Assembly: GCF_002159175.1 (NCBI RefSeq)
Contig: NZ_NFGZ01000002.1
Location: 1 to 64,000 of the forward strand
Direction of reading: 5' to 3'
DNA length: 64,000 bases
From: Flavonifractor sp. An92
GTDB taxonomy: Bacteria > Bacillota > Clostridia > Oscillospirales > Oscillospiraceae
The translations under genes and the position numbers were made by a program. Shown piece after piece: positions 59,704 to 64,000 of the stretch. The notes beneath the pieces are model-generated. The model saw nothing but the letters and a program-made list of their open reading frames with translations. It was not told the origin of the DNA and did not search any database. Positions within the stretch are counted from its first letter, which is position 1, and each line of letters opens with the position of its first letter.

Positions 59704-60891
59704 ATGAAATCCGCACTCAAGCAGTATCAGGCCACCCTGGAGCAGATCCGCCAGGAGGGCACCTACAAGAACGAGCGCATCATCACCACCCCCCAGCGCT
59801 CCCGCATTGACACCACCGCCGCCAAGCGGGTGGTGAACATGTGCGCCAACAACTACCTGGGCCTGTCCGACCGCCCCGAGCTCATCGAGGCCGCCAAGGC
59901 TAGCTATGACCAGTGGGGCTTCGGCCTCTCCTCCGTCCGCTTCATCTGTGGCACCCAGGCCATCCACAAGGAGCTGGAGCAGAAGCTCAGCGAGTTCCTG
60001 GGCATGGAGGACGCCATCCTGTACTCCTCCTGCTTCGACGCCAACGGCGGTCTCTTCGAGACCCTGCTGGGCCCCGAGGACGCGGTGATCTCCGACGAGC
60101 TCAACCACGCCTCCATCATCGACGGCGTGCGCCTGTGCAAGGCCAAGCGCTACCGCTATAAGAACAACGACATGGAGGACCTGCGCCGCCAGCTGGAGGA
60201 CGCCCGGGACAGCGGCTGCAAGGTGAAGCTCATCGCCACCGACGGCGTGTTCTCCATGGACGGCTACATCGCCAACCTGAAGGGCATCTGCGACCTGGCC
60301 GACGAGTTCGACGCTCTGGTCATGGTGGACGACAGCCACGCCGTGGGCTTCATGGGTGAGCACGGCCGGGGCACTCCTGAGCACTGCGGCGTGATGGGCC
60401 GGGTGGACATCCTCACCGGCACCTTCGGCAAGGCTCTGGGCGGCGCCTCCGGCGGCTACACCGCCGCCCGGAAGGAGATCGTGGACCTGCTGCGCCAGCG
60501 CAGCCGCCCCTACCTCTTCTCCAACACCGTGGCTCCCGCCATCTGCGCCGCTACCCTCAAGACCCTGGAGCTGCTGACCTCCTCCACCGAGCTGCGGGAC
60601 CGGGTGCATGAGAACGCCCGCTACTTCCGCGCCGAGATGGAGAAGCTGGGCTTCGACCTGCTGCCCGGCGAGCACCCCATCGTCCCCGTCATGCTCTACG
60701 ATCCCAAGGTGGCCAATGAGTTCGCCGCCCGGATGCTGGAGAAGGGCGTCTACGTGGTGGGCTTCTGCTATCCCGTGGTGCCCAAGGGCCGCGACCGCGT
60801 CCGCACCCAGATCTCCGCCGGTCACACCAAGGAGGATCTGGACTTCGCCGTAAAGTGCTTCGGCGAGGTGAAGAAGGAGATGGGCCTGTAA
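59704..60891 (+). CDS. kbl: Glycine C-acetyltransferase (2-amino-3-ketobutyrate CoA ligase)
   Basis: The 395-residue alpha-oxoamine synthase splits 2-amino-3-oxobutanoate with CoA into glycine and acetyl-CoA. The PLP site ([15 protein letters not shown], Lys near 245) and the upstream [15 protein letters not shown] loop are intact. AAAAGGAGG precedes the ATG. With tdh it forms the complete threonine-to-glycine route, a source of acetyl-CoA for fermentation. A bidirectional terminator follows. Confidence 0.95.
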   Translation: MKSALKQYQATLEQIRQEGTYKNERIITTPQRSRIDTTAAKRVVNMCANNYLGLSDRPELIEAAKASYDQWGFGLSSVRFICGTQAIHKELEQKLSEFLGMEDAILYSSCFDANGGLFETLLGPEDAVISDELNHASIIDGVRLCKAKRYRYKNNDMEDLRRQLEDARDSGCKVKLIATDGVFSMDGYIANLKGICDLADEFDALVMVDDSHAVGFMGEHGRGTPEHCGVMGRVDILTGTFGKALGGASGGYTAARKEIVDLLRQRSRPYLFSNTVAPAICAATLKTLELLTSSTELRDRVHENARYFRAEMEKLGFDLLPGEHPIVPVMLYDPKVANEFAARMLEKGVYVVGFCYPVVPKGRDRVRTQISAGHTKEDLDFAVKCFGEVKKEMGL

Positions 60892-60972
60892 GGCAAAATC
60901 TGACTGAAAAAATCCCACGCACGGCCCATGCAGAGACCGTGGTCCGGTTCGACCAAATTTCTTCAAATGTAT

Positions 60973-61014
60973 AAAAAACGCCGCCTGCGGTTTATTCCGC
61001 AGGCGGCGTTTTTT
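60973..61014. terminator. Bidirectional terminator
   Basis: An 18-bp perfect stem (AAAAAACGCCGCCTGCGG and complement, 6-base loop) lies between convergent kbl and the M42 gene. Confidence 0.93.
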
Positions 61015-61037
61015 GCAGTACCGAAAAGAAGCGTCAA

Positions 61038-62078
61038 TCAGGCCAGATCCAAATAGAGAGCGGCCAGCTTCATGGTGTTCAGAAGGCCGTGGAGGTGGGT
61101 ACGCTCCATGCCGTGAGAGCCGTACACACCGGGACCGATCAGAGCGGCAGGGGTATCGTGTCCGCTGTGCCAATAGGCACTGGCGTCCGAGCTGTACCGG
61201 GGGTAGATGTCCAGTGCGAAGTCCACATTGTTTTCCTCCGCCAGCTGGACCAGACGGGAGACCATGCCGTAGTCGTAGGGGCCACAGCTGTCCTTGGCGC
61301 AGATGGAAACCTGCTCCTCAGTACAGGTCAGATCATCACCCACGCAGCCCATATCCACCACCAGCAACTCTTCCACATCCTCAAATATGGCCGAAGCGCC
61401 GTGGCCCACTTCCTCGTAGACTGTGAAGGAAATTTCAGTATGGAAGCGGGGCTTGACGTTGGCGTCCTTCATCAATTTCAGGAGGGTGATGAGCAGGGAG
61501 ACACTGCCCTTGTCATCAATAAAGCGGGACTTCAGATAACCGCGCTCGGTAAAGGTAGTCTTGGGATCGAAGCAGATAAAGTCGCCGGGACGGATGCCCA
61601 GAGCGAGCACGTCTTCCTTGGAATGGACAAGTTCATCCAGAGTGACCGCCATGTTCTTTTCGTCCCGGGGACGAGTGGAGGCGTCCGGAAACACATGAAT
61701 GGCGGGGGAGAGGGAGAGGATCGTGCCGGTATAGCAGGCTCCGGACTTGGTATAGATCCGGCAATATTCACCCTCCAGAGAGGGGAGCAGAGGGGCGCCA
61801 AGGGCGGTAAACATCAACCGGCCCTGGTCGGTGATGGAGCGCACCATCAGGCCGAGGGTATCCAGGTGCGCGCACATTCCCACGCGGCGGGACTCATCCC
61901 GGCCCTCGATGGAGACGACCAGATTTCCTTTTCTGGTACGGCGGGTGGGGTAGCCGATGGACTGCACCAGCGCTTCTGCCTGATCCAGGGCGGATTGGGT
62001 AAATCCGGTAGGGCTGTCAGCGGACATGAGGGTGTGCACGGTTTGTTTTAGAAAATCAATCCCACTGTCAAAGTTCAT
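61038..62078 (-). CDS. M42 family glutamyl aminopeptidase-type metallopeptidase
   Basis: The 346-residue protein has metal motifs CAHLDTLG (about 70) and EEVGHG (about 215), with RFIDDKGS between; these are typical of M42 (TET/FrvX-like) peptidases that assemble into dodecamers and trim peptides in the cytosol. A ribosome site (AGGAGG) precedes the ATG. It is divergent from a GntR regulator and close to a peptide-binding protein gene, which suggests a peptide-use unit under that regulator. Confidence 0.9.
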   Translation of the reverse strand: MNFDSGIDFLKQTVHTLMSADSPTGFTQSALDQAEALVQSIGYPTRRTRKGNLVVSIEGRDESRRVGMCAHLDTLGLMVRSITDQGRLMFTALGAPLLPSLEGEYCRIYTKSGACYTGTILSLSPAIHVFPDASTRPRDEKNMAVTLDELVHSKEDVLALGIRPGDFICFDPKTTFTERGYLKSRFIDDKGSVSLLITLLKLMKDANVKPRFHTEISFTVYEEVGHGASAIFEDVEELLVVDMGCVGDDLTCTEEQVSICAKDSCGPYDYGMVSRLVQLAEENNVDFALDIYPRYSSDASAYWHSGHDTPAALIGPGVYGSHGMERTHLHGLLNTMKLAALYLDLA

Positions 62079-62099
62079 AGAAACCTCCTATTTTTTCTG

Positions 62100-62129
62100 T
62101 TTGGTGACCTCATTATATGAATTTGGTGA
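62100..62129 (-). promoter_or_regulatory. Promoter region of the M42 gene with direct repeats
   Basis: A minus-strand TATAAT (62112-62117) lies between two copies of TTTGGTGA (62100-62107 and 62122-62129), whose starts are 22 bp apart, two helical turns. No good -35 box is seen, which would fit an activator-dependent promoter. Confidence 0.4.
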
Positions 62130-62187
62130 ACAAAACGAGGTATGAAATAAAGTGCACAAAAAAATCTGAAGAAACTTTCTATATTTG

Positions 62188-62216
62188 TTGAAAACACAAT
62201 CGAAATGTGGTATATT
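62188..62216 (+). promoter_or_regulatory. Promoter of the GntR gene
   Basis: TTGAAA (62188-62193) and TATATT (62211-62216) are separated by 17 bp. Confidence 0.7.
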
Positions 62217-62234
62217 AATGCCAACAAGATTGTA

Positions 62235-62248
62235 GATTGTATACAATC
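62235..62248. promoter_or_regulatory. GntR/FadR-type operator
   Basis: GATTGTATACAATC is a perfect 14-bp palindrome about 20 bp downstream of the -10 box. A TTGTATACAA core is the typical site for GntR proteins of the FCD (FadR) group, so autorepression is likely. GATTGTAGATTGT just upstream may be a second half-site. Confidence 0.65.
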
Positions 62249-62340
62249 TTCTTTTCTAATCTACATCGAAGCATGGTAAAAGTCAATATACAAAACAAAC
62301 TTTCTATAAAAATGCAAAGATATATAGGGGAACAGCAAAA

Positions 62341-63030
62341 ATGGCTGAAATTCAGTTTAAAACATTACGCGAGCGGGTAGCGGATGCAATTCGGATGAAG
62401 ATTTTGAGCGGCGAACTGCAGCCCGGAGCCCGGATCGTGGAGCAGGATCTCTCCAATGAGCTTGGCGTGAGCCGGGCGCCTGTGCGTGAGGCCCTGCGGC
62501 AGATCGAGGAGGAGGGCCTGATCGAGTACACCCGGAATGTGGGGTGCTCGGTCAAGCGCGTGACCGATGTGGACCTCTATGAGATCTATCTGCTCCGCGC
62601 CACCTATGAGATCCTGGCGGTCAAACTTTGTGAAGGAAGGCTGGCACCGGAGAGCCTGCGGCAGATGGAAGAAGCCCTGGAAAAAATGAAAACTCTGGAG
62701 GAACAGGACTTCCACGCCTCGATCTCCTATGACAATGACTTCCACGAGGGAATTATCCGTCAGGTAGGACTGCCGCGGCTGGCGAAAGTGTGGAGCCAGC
62801 TCAATTCCGGCAACATCATCACCTATTATACCGGTAGTACGGACCATGCAGCTTCGACCAAGCGGCAGTATCCCATCCATAAAGAACTGTACGACGTGTG
62901 CTGTACCGGAAATATGCAGGACATCTGCGATGCGATTATGGACCACTACATGCTCACTACCCGCCGCCGTATGGTGGAGCAGGGCATGGATGCGGAGCAT
63001 TTCCAATTTGGGGTCAAGATTCGGTTGTAA
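62341..63030 (+). CDS. GntR family regulator with FCD ligand domain
   Basis: The 229-residue protein has an N-terminal winged helix (LRERVADAIRMKILSGELQPGARIVEQDLSNELGVSRAPVREALRQIEEEGLI) and an all-helical FCD domain (about 85-220) with the metal-binding pattern of Asp and His residues (NDFHEGIIRQ, MDHYMLTTRR). Such proteins usually sense an organic or amino acid. It lies between the M42 peptidase and a peptide-binding lipoprotein, both likely targets. The operator at 62235 suggests autoregulation. Confidence 0.9.
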   Translation: MAEIQFKTLRERVADAIRMKILSGELQPGARIVEQDLSNELGVSRAPVREALRQIEEEGLIEYTRNVGCSVKRVTDVDLYEIYLLRATYEILAVKLCEGRLAPESLRQMEEALEKMKTLEEQDFHASISYDNDFHEGIIRQVGLPRLAKVWSQLNSGNIITYYTGSTDHAASTKRQYPIHKELYDVCCTGNMQDICDAIMDHYMLTTRRRMVEQGMDAEHFQFGVKIRL

Positions 63031-63113
63031 TTCACGGCAAAGCGGGATCCCCGCGCCAGTGGCTGCACCGGTTTTGGTAAGTAGCAATCAGAGTGATGAA
63101 AGGGGAAAAGAAC

Positions 63114-64000
63114 ATGAAAGCAAAACGACTGTTAACCTCGCTCCTGGCCCTGGCTATGATAGCCGGTCTGACCGCCTGCGGCGGTGAAGACAGCGGCACG
63201 GCGGAGCAGACGCTGGTCACTTCCCTGGCGGAGGAGCCGGCTACCCTGGATCCGTCTCGGTGCAACGATGTGGTAGGCGACACCATTCTGATCAATGTCA
63301 TGGAGCCTTTGATCCGCATTCAGGAGAACGAAAACGGCGAGAATGTGCCCACTGGCGCCGGCGCAGAGCGCTGGGAATCCAATGAGGACGGCTCGGTGTG
63401 GACCTTCTATCTGCGGGACAACACCTGGAGCGATGGTGAGCCGGTGACCGCTGAGGACTATGTCTATGGTATCCAGCGCATCCTGGACCCCGAGGTGGGC
63501 TCCCCCATCTCCTTCCTCCTGTCCGACTGCATCAAGAACGGCAACGCCGTCAACCTCGGTGAAATGCCGGTCAGTGAGCTGGGCGTGAAGGCTCTGGATG
63601 AGAAGACTCTGGAGATCACCCTGGAGGGCCCCACTCCCTACTTCCTGTCCCTGGCCTACAGCAAGGCCATGTACCCCGCCCGTCAGGATATTGCAGAGTC
63701 TCTGGGTGACACCTATGGCGCCGATGCCGCCGGCCTGGTCTTCAACGGGCCCTTTGTGGTGACTCAGTGGACCCACAACTCCCAGTTTGTGCTGGAGAAG
63801 AACGACTCCTACTGGGACAAGGACAATGTGTCTCTGGACTCCATCACCTATATGATCATGGGCGATGAAAACTCCCGCTACAACTCCTTTGAAAACGGCT
63901 CTCTGGAGATCGTCACCGTGGGTCAGCCTGAGTGGATCGACCGTTTCAACCAGAAGGACAACGTGACCTTCACCGAGTATGTGACTCCCTCCGTCCGCTT
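63114..64000 (+). CDS. Peptide ABC transporter substrate-binding lipoprotein (cut by window end)
   Basis: The frame is open from the ATG at 63114 to the last base, at least 295 residues. It has a lipoprotein signal ending LTACGGE (Cys near 22) and a family-5 (OppA/DppA) binding fold: EPATLDPSRCNDVVGDTILINVMEPL, then WTFYLRDNTWSDGEPVTAEDYVYG. AAAGGGG precedes the start. Members bind oligopeptides outside the cell. Permease and ATPase genes probably follow beyond the window. Confidence 0.92.
   Translation, partial: MKAKRLLTSLLALAMIAGLTACGGEDSGTAEQTLVTSLAEEPATLDPSRCNDVVGDTILINVMEPLIRIQENENGENVPTGAGAERWESNEDGSVWTFYLRDNTWSDGEPVTAEDYVYGIQRILDPEVGSPISFLLSDCIKNGNAVNLGEMPVSELGVKALDEKTLEITLEGPTPYFLSLAYSKAMYPARQDIAESLGDTYGADAAGLVFNGPFVVTQWTHNSQFVLEKNDSYWDKDNVSLDSITYMIMGDENSRYNSFENGSLEIVTVGQPEWIDRFNQKDNVTFTEYVTPSVR

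Overview
The window looks like a chromosomal contig from a high-GC, anaerobic, probably gut-associated clostridial Firmicute of the Oscillospirales type (Flavonifractor, Lawsonibacter or Pseudoflavonifractor-like). The evidence is S-layer-homology (SLH) anchors, a dockerin-bearing mucinase-type peptidase, strong AGGAGG ribosome sites with many TTG/GTG starts, carbohydrate ABC systems lacking dedicated ATPases, and a sporulation-type polysaccharide deacetylase. The genus is inferred, not shown. The first 79 bases are pure C, almost certainly a sequencing or assembly edge artefact.

Layout. 0.3-2.1 kb: a DUF554 membrane protein under a MerR-type promoter with a 19-bp spacer, and the MerR gene. 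2.2-8.5 kb: a 1,613-residue secreted M60 peptidase with a dockerin, followed after 14 bp by an SLH-anchored protein with a cohesin-like domain. 8.5-11.4 kb: a MATE exporter and a convergent large serine recombinase whose frame has no stop before running antisense through MATE. 11.4-21.3 kb: two divergent operons around a 104-bp control region. The leftward one encodes an XRE regulator, a 53-residue peptide, an acidic protein, a radical SAM/SPASM enzyme with unusual cysteine spacing between two proteins sharing the N-terminus MKFRTDFVTNSSSSSF, and a DUF1351 protein. The rightward one encodes a Ser/Thr kinase-like protein and four zinc-ribbon, single-pass membrane proteins, three with beta-helix exodomains. 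This is the best candidate for an undescribed system. 21.3-25.1 kb: an SLH-anchored M14 carboxypeptidase.

25.6-58.26 kb appears to be one 32.6-kb insertion. The two halves of a polysaccharide deacetylase gene lie on the same strand on either side; both end in CCCCAGG, and joining them there restores the frame. The insertion's ends are imperfect inverted repeats (17 of 22 positions) around CA, as expected for a serine-integrase attP. Its cargo is metabolic: a GH123/DUF4091-like enzyme with a sugar ABC transporter; an N-acyltransferase; a large serine recombinase; a second sugar ABC transporter with its ATPase and a TudS-like protein; HAD and alkaline-phosphatase-superfamily hydrolases; an organic-acid cluster (molybdopterin oxidoreductase, Fe-S and flavin subunits, two MmgE/PrpD proteins, two maleate cis-trans isomerase-family proteins, a DASS transporter, an opine-dehydrogenase-like enzyme, an ornithine-cyclodeaminase-like enzyme); and an M20 hydrolase with a two-gene DUF5058 membrane system and two overlapping LysR genes.

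58.5-64 kb returns to ordinary genes: tdh-kbl (threonine to glycine plus acetyl-CoA), an M42 aminopeptidase, a GntR/FadR-type regulator with a palindromic operator at its promoter, and the start of a peptide-binding lipoprotein cut by the window end. The overall theme is peptide, mucin-glycan and organic-acid scavenging, with two recombinases and clear signs of recent rearrangement. No rRNA, tRNA or CRISPR array was recognised.
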